Below, piece after piece: positions 16,100 to 23,196 of a stretch of DNA of 27,200 nucleotides. The stretch comes from an uncultured Blautia sp. (GTDB taxonomy: Bacteria; Bacillota; Clostridia; Lachnospirales; Lachnospiraceae). The first letter of the stretch is position 1. Each line of letters begins with the position of its first letter. Under the pieces are notes generated by a model, which had not been told where the DNA came from, searched no databases, and saw only the letters and a list, made by a program, of their open reading frames with translations. Made by a program: the position numbers and the translations under genes. The stretch covers positions 1 to 27,200 of the forward strand of contig USDN01000034.1 in assembly GCA_900553515.1 (NCBI GenBank). Reading direction: 5' to 3'.

Positions 16100-16825
16100 T
16101 TATTTGACCTGATCGATATAAAATTTAAACTGATCTGTTCTGTAATAGCTCTTAAATGTCTCAATGGGTTCTTCTTTTCCATTTACGCTTCCGTAAGTCA
16201 CGCACCCGAACAGGATCAACGGCATTCCCTCTTCCAGTTCCAGATATTCAGCAATCTCATCCTTTGCCAGCACCGCTTCTATGGTTCTCCTGGCTGTAGT
16301 GATCTTTACTCCATATTCCTGTTCCAGAATCCGGTACAGGGAGGTTTGTGCAAAATCATATCTTCCAATCCCTGGAAACAATTTTTCCGGAAGATAAGTA
16401 CGGGTATAATTTAAAGGTTCCCCATCTGCCAGGGTTACACGTCCCAGACAGAATACCGGGTCTCCTTTTGCTATCTGCAGTGCATTTGCCCGTTTGCCAT
16501 CCGCTGTCACACTCTCTGCCTGCAGAACCCGCCGCCCAGGTCTCTTTCCCAGTCTCAGCACATCTTCTGTACAGCTGGAAATAGAGAATAAATCCTGATT
16601 CGAGGTATCTCCCTTGATATAAGTTCCTTTACCCTGAATCTTGTACAGATATCCCTCATTCACCAGTTCATCGATTGCCCGCCTTACTGTGATCCTGCTG
16701 ACCTGGTAGGTCTCCATCAATTCACGCTCACTTAAGATCGGTGTATCTTCCTGATAATCACCCATCTCAATTCTCTTAACCAGGTCACTCTTCAGAGCAT
16801 AATATTTCGGAACTTTTGCTTCCAT
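16100..16825 (-). CDS. GntR-family (HutC/UTRA) transcriptional regulator, leading the nucleoside operon
   Basis: This 241-residue regulator has an N-terminal winged helix (about 5-72; ILSERELMETYQVSRITVRR and the wing IQGKGTYIKGD) and a UTRA effector domain (about 90-236; LNYTRTYLPEKLFPG and TTARRTIEAVLAKDEIAEYL). UTRA domains bind small sugar- or nucleoside-like ligands and usually relieve repression. The ATG at 16825 follows AAGGAGGTGCGAA and aligns with the paralogue start; an upstream ATG at 16843 precedes that site. It is the first gene of the operon and likely controls it. Nearly the whole length aligns without gaps to the neighbouring GntR protein. Confidence 0.92.
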   Translation of the reverse strand: MEAKVPKYYALKSDLVKRIEMGDYQEDTPILSERELMETYQVSRITVRRAIDELVNEGYLYKIQGKGTYIKGDTSNQDLFSISSCTEDVLRLGKRPGRRVLQAESVTADGKRANALQIAKGDPVFCLGRVTLADGEPLNYTRTYLPEKLFPGIGRYDFAQTSLYRILEQEYGVKITTARRTIEAVLAKDEIAEYLELEEGMPLILFGCVTYGSVNGKEEPIETFKSYYRTDQFKFYIDQVK

Positions 16826-16836
16826 TTCGCACCTCC

Positions 16837-16863
16837 TTATCATGTCGATATGTTATCATGTCG
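16837..16863 (-). promoter_or_regulatory. Direct repeat in the GntR1 leader, candidate operator
   Basis: The 11-mer CGACATGATAA occurs twice on the minus strand, at 16853-16863 and 16837-16847, with a 16-base period. Both copies lie after the predicted transcription start, and the second runs into the AAGGAGG ribosome binding site. A protein bound here could block transcription or translation initiation. The copy at 16837 continues as GACATGATAAGGA, which is almost the same as GACAGGATAAGGA before the paralogous GntR gene. Confidence 0.5.
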
Positions 16864-16884
16864 TCATAACCAGTTGATATTTAT

Positions 16885-16912
16885 ATCATACACCTTTTCC
16901 CTAAAAAGTCAA
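16885..16912 (-). promoter_or_regulatory. Promoter of the nucleoside operon
   Basis: On the minus strand TTGACT (16907-16912) and TATGAT (16885-16890) are separated by 16 bases, each 5 of 6 to consensus. It is located about 60 bases before the GntR1 start codon and after the terminator of the upstream GntR gene, so transcription of the whole operon probably begins here. Confidence 0.7.
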
Positions 16913-17004
16913 TAGGTTTTATGCGATTTGGATACAATCCACAAATCTCACATTTTATTTTTGTGCAAAATGCCAGTTTCATCTTTTTTCATTTCCTTTT
17001 ACAC

Positions 17005-17056
17005 AAAAACACTGCAGTCTCCAACATATCGAAATGCCGAAAACTGCAGCGTTTTT
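17005..17056 (-). terminator. Intrinsic terminator of the upstream GntR gene
   Basis: A 14-bp stem is formed by 17043-17056 and 17005-17018 (core CTGCAGT) with a 24-base loop and one G-T pair. It ends in TTTTTGTG on the minus strand. The first base of the stem overlaps the stop codon of the gene. It separates this regulator from the operon below. Confidence 0.8.
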
Positions 17057-17781
17057 TATCTTACCTGATCAATATAGAATTTAAACTTGTCCGTCCGGTA
17101 ATAACACTTAAATGTTTCAATAGGAATTTCTTTTCCATTTACAATTCCATAGGTAATACACCGGAATAAAATGATTGGAGATCCCTCCTCCATATCCAGA
17201 TACTCAGCCACATCATCCCGGGCAAGAATCGCTTCTATAGTCCTCCTGGCAGTTGTGATCCTCACACCGTAATCCTTCTGCAGTACCTGATACAGAGATT
17301 CCCTGTCAAAAGAATGTGTATCCAGCCCGGGAAACAGCTTTTCCGGAAGGAAGGTCAGAGTGTAATTCAGCGGTTCCTGATCCGCATAAAGAATACGCCC
17401 CAGCATGTATACCTTTTCGTCCCGGGTGATCTCCAAAGCCTTTGCATGCTTGCTGTTGGCATAGACAAGCTCTTCCACTACTACTTTTTTAGACGGCGTC
17501 ATGCCCATCCGTATCACATCTTCCGTACAGCTGGTTATAGCAAACAGATTGCTGCTGCGTTCATCTGTTTTTACATATGTCCCTTTTCCCTGGATCTTAT
17601 ATAAAAACCCTTCATTTACCAGTTCATCTATAGCCTTGCGTACTGTGATTCTGCTGACCTGATAAGTTTCCATCAGCTCACGCTCACTGGGGATCGGCTG
17701 ATCCGCAGGAAATTCTTCATTTTCGATCCTCTCCTCCAGTGTCTTTTTTAATATATAATATTTCGGTGCTCTTTCCTCCAT
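17056..17781 (-). CDS. GntR-family (HutC/UTRA) transcriptional regulator, paralogue of the operon regulator
   Basis: This 241-residue regulator has exactly the same length as its downstream neighbour and aligns without gaps. The DNA-recognition part is almost identical: both share SERELMETYQVSRITVR and AIDELVNEG, and both end in YRTD(K/Q)FKFYIDQV. The ligand-binding UTRA half differs more (for example VVVEELVYANSKHAKALEI here). This pattern fits two repressors that read similar operators but sense different, related ligands (inference). AGGAGAAGT precedes the ATG. It is monocistronic, ended by its own terminator, and divergent from the URO-D-like gene. Its promoter is not clear; a TATACT box at about 17830-17835 lacks a good -35 partner. 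Confidence 0.92.
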   Translation of the reverse strand: MEERAPKYYILKKTLEERIENEEFPADQPIPSERELMETYQVSRITVRKAIDELVNEGFLYKIQGKGTYVKTDERSSNLFAITSCTEDVIRMGMTPSKKVVVEELVYANSKHAKALEITRDEKVYMLGRILYADQEPLNYTLTFLPEKLFPGLDTHSFDRESLYQVLQKDYGVRITTARRTIEAILARDDVAEYLDMEEGSPIILFRCITYGIVNGKEIPIETFKCYYRTDKFKFYIDQVR

Positions 17782-17806
17782 TTACTTCTCCTTCTTTCCT
17801 TATCCT

Positions 17807-17875
17807 GTCAAACAAAAATATCTGTTATCAGTATACTATTATTATGATATCAGTACCAGTATTTTTTCAAAAAAT
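17807..17875. promoter_or_regulatory. Regulatory part of the divergent GntR2/URO-D intergenic region
   Basis: The 258-base divergent gap is AT-rich in this half. It contains TGTTATCA (17823-17830; TGATAACA on the minus strand), two copies of TACTGATA on the minus strand about 23 bases apart, and the 8-bp palindrome TGATATCA. Just before the GntR2 start lies GACAGGATAAGGA, nearly the same as the element before the paralogous gene. These are candidate operator pieces; no single strong promoter could be assigned in either direction. Confidence 0.35.
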
Positions 17876-17986
17876 AATTGTCATCTGTATACAAAAAACA
17901 CGCTTATATTTTATGCAAAATTGTTTGCTCCGGACCTGTTTTTCTGCTTCTGACAGTTGTATGCTCATGTTATAGGTTCAAAGAAT

Positions 17987-18035
17987 TCTCCTCGGGATTC
18001 AGGAGGATGAAACGATGTATATAAAGGAGGTTTGA
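17987..18035 (+). promoter_or_regulatory. Possible translational leader with six-codon mini-ORF before the URO-D-like gene
   Basis: AGGAGG (18001-18006) is followed at 8 bases by a complete mini-ORF, ATG at 18015 to TGA at 18033-18035, encoding MYIKEV. Its codons contain the second AGGAGG that serves the URO-D-like gene, and its stop lies 4 bases before that gene's ATG. The first AGGAGG can pair with TCTCCT (17987-17992) across an 8-base loop. Together they look like a coupling or sequestration device, but a simple doubled ribosome binding site is also possible. Confidence 0.35.
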
Positions 18036-18039
18036 TCCT

Positions 18040-19083
18040 ATGTTAACAGCAAAACAGAATATGATTGAATGTATGAAAGCCGGCGGAAACCCGGATCGTT
18101 TTGTAAATCAGTATGAGGCCATCCGTCTTCTGCCTCATCCATTCATGATGACCAGTCCCCAGCCTCAGAAGGGGCAGCTGAACGTTGTCAATGCTTGGGG
18201 TGTTACCAACAGTTTTCCGGAAAACACACCAGGTTCTTTCCCTGTCCACACACCGGATAAAATCGTTGTAAAAGATATCGAACACTGGAAAAACTATGTA
18301 AAAGCTCCCTCACTTGATTTTCCCCGGGAACTCTGGGATCAGTGCAAAGCTATCTACGATGCCGTAGACGGCACCAAAGCATTCAAGGCTGCTTTTGTTG
18401 CCCCGGGGCTTTTTGAACAGACCCATCATCTCTGTGAAATGGTCAATGCCCTGTATTACTATGTGGACTATGAAGATGAAATGCATGACCTGATCAAATA
18501 TCTGACCGAATGGGAACTGAAACTGGCGGAAGGAATCTGTCAGAACCTCCATCCGGAGATGATTTTCCATCATGACGACTGGGGCAGCCATGACAGCACT
18601 TTCCTCAGCCCCTCTATGTTTGAAGATTATTTCCTTGATTCCTACAAACAAATCTACGGTTATTACAAGAATCATGGTGTAGACTACATTGTGCATCATT
18701 CCGACAGCTATGCGGCAACACTTGTTCCGGATATGATTGAAATGGGCATTGATGTATATCAGGGCTGTATGAAAACCAACAATGTTCCGGAGCTTATCCG
18801 GAAATACGGCGATAAGATCAGTTTCATGGGCGTGATCGAAAATGCCTTTGTTGACCACGAAGGCTGGACAGATGAAGAATGTGAAAAAGTAGTCCGCGAA
18901 ACCATTGACGATTGTGGTATCCACAGTTTCATTCCATGTATCGCCCAAGGTGGCCCCGGTTCTGTATATCCAGGCGTATATCTGTCCCTGTCCAGCGCAA
19001 TCGACAAGATCAATCAGGAACGCTTCGGATTTACCCCGGAGCAGCAGGAAGCCATGAGAATGCCTCACGAGATTATGTTCTGA
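18040..19083 (+). CDS. Uroporphyrinogen decarboxylase (URO-D)-like fold protein, possible methyltransferase
   Basis: This 347-residue protein belongs to the URO-D superfamily, which includes heme-pathway decarboxylase and the corrinoid-linked methyltransferases MtaA and CmuA. Recognisable segments are MIFHHDDWGSHDSTFLSPSMFEDYF, DYIVHHSDSYAATLVPDMIEMGIDVYQG and a C-terminal IAQGGPGSVYPGV. The zinc-binding His-x-Cys motif of MtaA/CmuA is not seen: the equivalent stretch reads HHSDS. Classical URO-D active-site features at the N-terminus are absent too, and no other heme gene is near, so a heme role is unlikely. No corrinoid protein is encoded nearby. Its substrate is unknown. It ends only 5 bases from the convergent PucR-type gene and is probably under one of the regulators around it. 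Confidence 0.75.
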   Translation: MLTAKQNMIECMKAGGNPDRFVNQYEAIRLLPHPFMMTSPQPQKGQLNVVNAWGVTNSFPENTPGSFPVHTPDKIVVKDIEHWKNYVKAPSLDFPRELWDQCKAIYDAVDGTKAFKAAFVAPGLFEQTHHLCEMVNALYYYVDYEDEMHDLIKYLTEWELKLAEGICQNLHPEMIFHHDDWGSHDSTFLSPSMFEDYFLDSYKQIYGYYKNHGVDYIVHHSDSYAATLVPDMIEMGIDVYQGCMKTNNVPELIRKYGDKISFMGVIENAFVDHEGWTDEECEKVVRETIDDCGIHSFIPCIAQGGPGSVYPGVYLSLSSAIDKINQERFGFTPEQQEAMRMPHEIMF

Positions 19084-19088
19084 CCTTC

Positions 19089-20552
19089 TTATTGTCTGCA
19101 GTTCTCGTATGCCTTCAGAAAAAGCATGGAAATATAACAGTAGCTTCGTACCTCCGGATCCTCCAGGTCAAGCTTCAGATTTTCCTGTATCTTCTTGATT
19201 CGGTATACAGTGGTATTCCGGTGAAGAAACAATTCTGCTGAAGTATGTGCAATTGAACGTTCATTACTCAAAAAACTGAATAATGTACGAAACATCTCAC
19301 TTCCGTTCTGCTGCTCCTGCCAGAGTTTCAGAACTGCAGGCATGCATGCCATAGCCTTGTCTTCCAGAGGTGCAGATGCTGTCAGAAGATATTCGGAAGC
19401 CATATCTTCAAAATACCGGATTGCTTTTGGTTTTGGAAGATGCCGGTTTTTCTCCAGAACATATTCTGCCTGCCGATAAAACCTGGGAATCTCCATGATC
19501 CCGCTGCTGTCAGGCAGGCTGAAGCCAATCTGAACCGGATTGTGCATCACAAGATTACGAAGCAGCAGACAGGAATCCTGGTCCTTTGCCAGATTTCTGT
19601 CTGCAAGCAGAATCAGCTCATTGTCCCTGATATTAATGCAGGTATCGGTCAGATTCTGAATCAGCATCCGAAACAGAGAATTCACCTGGCGGGATACTGT
19701 CTCAGGATTTCCTGCAGCTTCAAATCGGATCAGCGCCACATAATAAGTTTCCTCTCCTGTCCAGCCCTGATAATCCATCTGCATCTTAAGCTTTGTCCTG
19801 TCATAAGGTTTATCCAGCATCAGATCAAGAAAAACATTATTGACACTTCCTGACATATCTTTCAGAATATGCAGTCCCATATATGCCTGAAGCACCTCTG
19901 TCAGCTTTTCCAGAAGCTGTGCATCTCCCTGATTCAGTTTCCTTTCTTTTGCTATCAGATTGATTCTTCCGCATATTATATTATTTACAAACACGCAATA
20001 GCTGATTCCTTCCAGAGCAATCTGATTATTCTTCGGAAACAGATAGCTGATATTCCTGTGAGAAAAAAATTCACTGTTGTTGCTGGTATATTTAATCATA
20101 TTCACCGCATTTAAAGAAGAGTATCCATAACGGGACAGATAGGCCCATTCGCTGTCCAGATCGTGCTCCCCATATGCGCTGGTCATTCCCAGTACCTTAT
20201 TATTTGCATCAAAAAGTACGATGGGATTTTTAAACATACGGTAGGCTATATCCACTGCCTTCTGATAATCCTGCCGGCTCACTGCATCCCGTATCATACA
20301 GATCCAGTCTTCATAAGCATCAAATATAGACTGCACCAATTCAAATGTTCTGGTCACATCCATATCATACATGTAAATCCGGTCACCTTCCCCGTCACAG
20401 ACCACATAGTCATTTTCCTGATATATATGAACGCAGTTTGTGGCATAAGCAAGACGGGCACTGTTCAGAACAGTCGGAGCATCTTCACGGATCTCCAGCT
20501 TCACATCCAGCTCTGTCATCTGATTTGCGATCATCCACATACTAAGCTTCAC
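19089..20552 (-). CDS. PucR-type helix-turn-helix transcriptional regulator
   Basis: This regulator has a C-terminal PucR-type HTH (about 425-487: FLSNERSIAHTSAELFLHRN, TTVYRIKKIQENLKLDLEDP). A long sensor region precedes it, including NPIVLFDANNKVLGMTSAYG, a GAF-like element, and RLIQNLTDTC-type helical parts. I chose the GTG at 20552 because AGGAGG lies 8 bases before it, giving 487 residues and an 11-base overlap with the TetR gene; an upstream GTG at 20573 would place that site inside the gene. Members often activate purine, amino acid or methyl-compound catabolic genes. It is convergent with the URO-D-like gene, its most likely local target (inference). Confidence 0.82.
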   Translation of the reverse strand: MKLSMWMIANQMTELDVKLEIREDAPTVLNSARLAYATNCVHIYQENDYVVCDGEGDRIYMYDMDVTRTFELVQSIFDAYEDWICMIRDAVSRQDYQKAVDIAYRMFKNPIVLFDANNKVLGMTSAYGEHDLDSEWAYLSRYGYSSLNAVNMIKYTSNNSEFFSHRNISYLFPKNNQIALEGISYCVFVNNIICGRINLIAKERKLNQGDAQLLEKLTEVLQAYMGLHILKDMSGSVNNVFLDLMLDKPYDRTKLKMQMDYQGWTGEETYYVALIRFEAAGNPETVSRQVNSLFRMLIQNLTDTCINIRDNELILLADRNLAKDQDSCLLLRNLVMHNPVQIGFSLPDSSGIMEIPRFYRQAEYVLEKNRHLPKPKAIRYFEDMASEYLLTASAPLEDKAMACMPAVLKLWQEQQNGSEMFRTLFSFLSNERSIAHTSAELFLHRNTTVYRIKKIQENLKLDLEDPEVRSYCYISMLFLKAYENCRQ

Positions 20553-21111
20553 TTTTGACACCTCCTGATACACGTTCCAGATACAAAGGCTTCAGCGCCT
20601 GCACCACTTTTTCACTTACCCGGATTACCGCCTCCAGATCCTCATCCTTATGGTTCAGATATGAATGAAAAGAGCCCTGGATGCAGTAGGACAGAAGAAT
20701 ATTTTTTTCTGCGTCCTCCTGATTTTGCAGATAGCGGTTTCCGATCAGTTTTCGCAGCTCCGTTTCCAGACAGTCTCCCAGCCGGGCTTTCTCTCTTCCT
20801 GAAAACAGAATATTGATAAGTGAATTATTAGAAAGAAGAGCCATATACAGATTCCTGGTAAAAATCTCCGGATCCCGGAATGGATCCTGCTGCTGTGCGG
20901 AGATATTTTTCACAATAGACGTAATAGTCTCTGACTCCATAAGCTCTGACAGGGCAAAAATATCCTCATAATGACTGTAAAAAGTCGATTTATTCACACA
21001 GGCAAGCGCGCACAGTTCCTTAACAGTAATCTTTTCCAGCGGCTTTTTTGCCCGCAGTTCCAGAAAGGCATTTTTGATTGCCCGCTGTGTTTTTTCTATT
21101 CTGATATCCAT
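20542..21111 (-). CDS. TetR-family transcriptional regulator
   Basis: This 189-residue repressor-type protein has the N-terminal TetR helix-turn-helix at about 28-50 (KITVKELCALACVNKSTFYS, then HYED) and a helical ligand/dimer domain. The C-terminal part resembles the type seen with DhaS-like TetR proteins. It overlaps the start of the PucR-type gene by 11 bases, so the two regulators are probably made together. It diverges from glgB, and two direct repeats in the shared gap may be its operators. AGGAGGAGCTT lies directly before the ATG. Confidence 0.88.
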   Translation of the reverse strand: MDIRIEKTQRAIKNAFLELRAKKPLEKITVKELCALACVNKSTFYSHYEDIFALSELMESETITSIVKNISAQQQDPFRDPEIFTRNLYMALLSNNSLINILFSGREKARLGDCLETELRKLIGNRYLQNQEDAEKNILLSYCIQGSFHSYLNHKDEDLEAVIRVSEKVVQALKPLYLERVSGGVKSEA

Positions 21112-21129
21112 AAGCTCCTCCTGTTTTTC

Positions 21130-21170
21130 TTATTTATCCGACACTTTCTGCAAATCGTTGTTTATCCGTC
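21130..21170. promoter_or_regulatory. Two direct 13-bp repeats, candidate TetR operators
   Basis: TTATTTATCCGAC (21130-21142) and TTGTTTATCCGTC (21158-21170) differ at two positions and have a 28-base period. They lie 20-60 bases before the TetR gene and just upstream of the glgB promoter. Autoregulation of the TetR-PucR pair is the simplest reading; an effect on glgB is possible. Confidence 0.45.
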
Positions 21171-21189
21171 AGTTTTCTTATTTTGTTGG

Positions 21190-21218
21190 TGGACAGCCTC
21201 TCTTTCTTTTCTTATATT
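21190..21218 (+). promoter_or_regulatory. Sigma-A-type promoter of glgB
   Basis: TGGACA (21190-21195) and TATATT (21213-21218) are separated by 17 bases, each 5 of 6 to consensus, with the start codon 46 bases downstream. Confidence 0.65.
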
Positions 21219-21264
21219 ATAATCAGTAAAACAACTAATGTCTATTATCTATAAGGAGATTATT

Positions 21265-23049
21265 ATGGATCTGTACGGATTTTATACAGGAAAAATTTTT
21301 GACGCCTACCAGTATCTGGGGGCTCATCTTCAGGACAGGGGAGTTTGTTTCCGAACTTTCGCTCCGGCAGCTTCTCGAATCACAGTGATCGGAGAATTCA
21401 ACAACTGGCAGGAATGGGAAATGAATAAAATTTCTGACGGGAATTTCTGGGAGCTTTTTGTTCCGGACGCTGCAGAAGGCATGATGTACAAATACTGCAT
21501 TTACGACAGAGCCGGAAACCGTGTGGAGCACTGCGATCCCTATGGCTTCGGCATGGAGCTTCGCCCCAATTCCGCCTCTGTGATCCGGGATATGGAATCT
21601 TATTCTTTTTCTGACGAAGAATGGATGAACAGCCGCAGCGACTGCCGTCAAAAGCCTCTGAACATCTATGAAGTTCATCTGGGTTCCTTCAAAAAACCGG
21701 AAGACAAACCGGACACCTGGTATACTTATGAGGAAATGGCATCTATCCTGATCCCGTATCTGAAAAGAAACGGCTATAATTATCTGGAGCTTATGCCCTT
21801 AAACGAGTATCCCTGCGACGAATCCTGGGGCTATCAGGCTACCGGCTTCTACAGTCCCACCTCCAGATATGGCACTGCCAGACAACTGAAATATTTTGTG
21901 GACGTCTGCCACCAGAACGGAATCGGTGTAATCATGGATTTTGTCCCGGTACATTTTGCACTGGACAGCTACGGACTTGCCATGTATGACGGAACTTCTC
22001 TGTATGAATATCCCAATTCAGCTGTAGGTGTCAGCGAATGGGGCAGCTGCAACTTTATGCATTCCAGAGGAGAGGTTCGGAGTTTTCTCCAGTCCGCCGC
22101 CAATTACTGGCTGACCGAATACCATATAGACGGTCTGCGAATGGATGCCATCAGCAGAGCTATCTACTGGCAGGGAGATCCGGCCAGGGGTGTAAACGGA
22201 AATGCAGTGGAATTCCTCCAGTACATGAACCAGGGACTGAAAAAGCTCCATCCTTCTGCGATCCTCGCAGCCGAGGATTCTACCTCTTTTCCAAAGGTTA
22301 CCGATCCCGTGGATCACGGGGGACTGGGATTCGACTATAAATGGGATATGGGCTGGATGAACGATACTCTGGATTATTTCCGCACAGATTCTGAATACAG
22401 AAGCCGGGAATATCATAAACTGACCTTTTCCATGATGTATTACTATGACGCCCGGTTCCTGCTTCCTCTTTCTCATGATGAGGTCGTACATGGAAAAGCC
22501 ACCATTCTCCAGAAAATGAACGGCGGCTATGACGGAAAGTTTCCTCAGGCAAGAGCCTTTTATATGTATATGTACGCCCACCCGGGCAAAAAACTGAATT
22601 TCATGGGAAATGAATTCGGACAGCTGCGGGAATGGGATGAAAAAAGGGAACAGGACTGGATGCTTCTGGATTACCCGATCCACCGTAATTTCGCCCGGTT
22701 TATGAAGGATCTTAACACCCTTTATCTGGAGCATTCCGCCCTGTGGGAAAAAGACTATGAAGCAGATGGCTTCCAGTGGATCGACTGTCACCAGGAACAG
22801 GACTGTGTTTATGTTTTCCAGAGAGCCGGCAAAAAAGAGAAGATCATTGCTGCCTTTAATTTTTCTGACAGAGACCTTTCTTATGAATTAAAGCTTCCCG
22901 GATGCCAGAAAATCACAGAGCTGCTTAGAAGCGATATGGAAATCTACGGCGGAAACCGGAAACGCCGCCACCCTGCCAGAAAAATAACCGACGGCATGTA
23001 TCAGGCTGAACTGCCTGCATTTTCCGCGGTATATTATGAAATTCAATAA
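21265..23049 (+). CDS. glgB: 1,4-alpha-glucan branching enzyme (GH13)
   Basis: This 594-residue enzyme makes alpha-1,6 branches in glycogen. A CBM48-like N-terminal domain (about 23-110; VCFRTFAPAASRITVIGEFN) precedes a GH13 barrel. Catalytic residues are present: nucleophile Asp294 in DGLRMDAIS, acid/base Glu337 in ILAAEDST, and the His404-Asp405 pair in PLSHDEVVHGK. The stretch NIYEVHLGSFK (133-143) is typical of branching enzymes. It is shorter than E. coli GlgB (728), lacking the extra N-terminal domain, as usual in Firmicutes. The ATG at 21265 follows AAGGAG by 7 bases; an upstream in-frame start has no good site. It stands alone, without other glycogen genes in the window. Confidence 0.95.
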   Translation: MDLYGFYTGKIFDAYQYLGAHLQDRGVCFRTFAPAASRITVIGEFNNWQEWEMNKISDGNFWELFVPDAAEGMMYKYCIYDRAGNRVEHCDPYGFGMELRPNSASVIRDMESYSFSDEEWMNSRSDCRQKPLNIYEVHLGSFKKPEDKPDTWYTYEEMASILIPYLKRNGYNYLELMPLNEYPCDESWGYQATGFYSPTSRYGTARQLKYFVDVCHQNGIGVIMDFVPVHFALDSYGLAMYDGTSLYEYPNSAVGVSEWGSCNFMHSRGEVRSFLQSAANYWLTEYHIDGLRMDAISRAIYWQGDPARGVNGNAVEFLQYMNQGLKKLHPSAILAAEDSTSFPKVTDPVDHGGLGFDYKWDMGWMNDTLDYFRTDSEYRSREYHKLTFSMMYYYDARFLLPLSHDEVVHGKATILQKMNGGYDGKFPQARAFYMYMYAHPGKKLNFMGNEFGQLREWDEKREQDWMLLDYPIHRNFARFMKDLNTLYLEHSALWEKDYEADGFQWIDCHQEQDCVYVFQRAGKKEKIIAAFNFSDRDLSYELKLPGCQKITELLRSDMEIYGGNRKRRHPARKITDGMYQAELPAFSAVYYEIQ

Positions 23050-23082
23050 TTAAAAATTATATAGTTTTGTCTGTAGAATAAC

Positions 23083-23160
23083 ATACAGGTCTGCCCCCAT
23101 CTGTTGCAGAAACTGATTTAAGGTTTCTGAACGAAATGGAAGCAGACCTGTATTGTTTTT
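23083..23160 (+). terminator. Branched terminator after glgB
   Basis: A 12-bp outer stem, ATACAGGTCTGC (23083-23094) with GCAGACCTGTAT (23142-23153), encloses a 7-bp inner hairpin CAGAAAC/GTTTCTG (23107-23129). It is followed by TGTTTTT. It begins 34 bases after the glgB stop and also faces the convergent membrane-protein gene. Confidence 0.75.
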
Positions 23161-23196
23161 CAATCTGCCGTTTATGTTCTAAAAGTTCCCGGCTAA

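Noticed and set aside
17820..17900. Assigning a precise promoter for the upstream GntR gene at TATACT.
   Set aside because: The hexamer 17 bases upstream (TGGTAC) is a poor -35 match, and other TTGAAA and TATCAT pairs have a 15-base spacing. No choice was convincing.
18310..19068. Long open frame on the minus strand opposite the URO-D-like gene.
   Set aside because: It lies fully within the plus-strand gene, has no ribosome binding site, and its product is rich in His, Phe and Ile in a way typical of antisense frames.
18040..19083. Annotating the URO-D-like gene as heme-pathway hemE.
   Set aside because: No heme biosynthesis gene is nearby and the N-terminal active-site features of HemE are not seen; the family contains many unrelated methyltransferase-like members.
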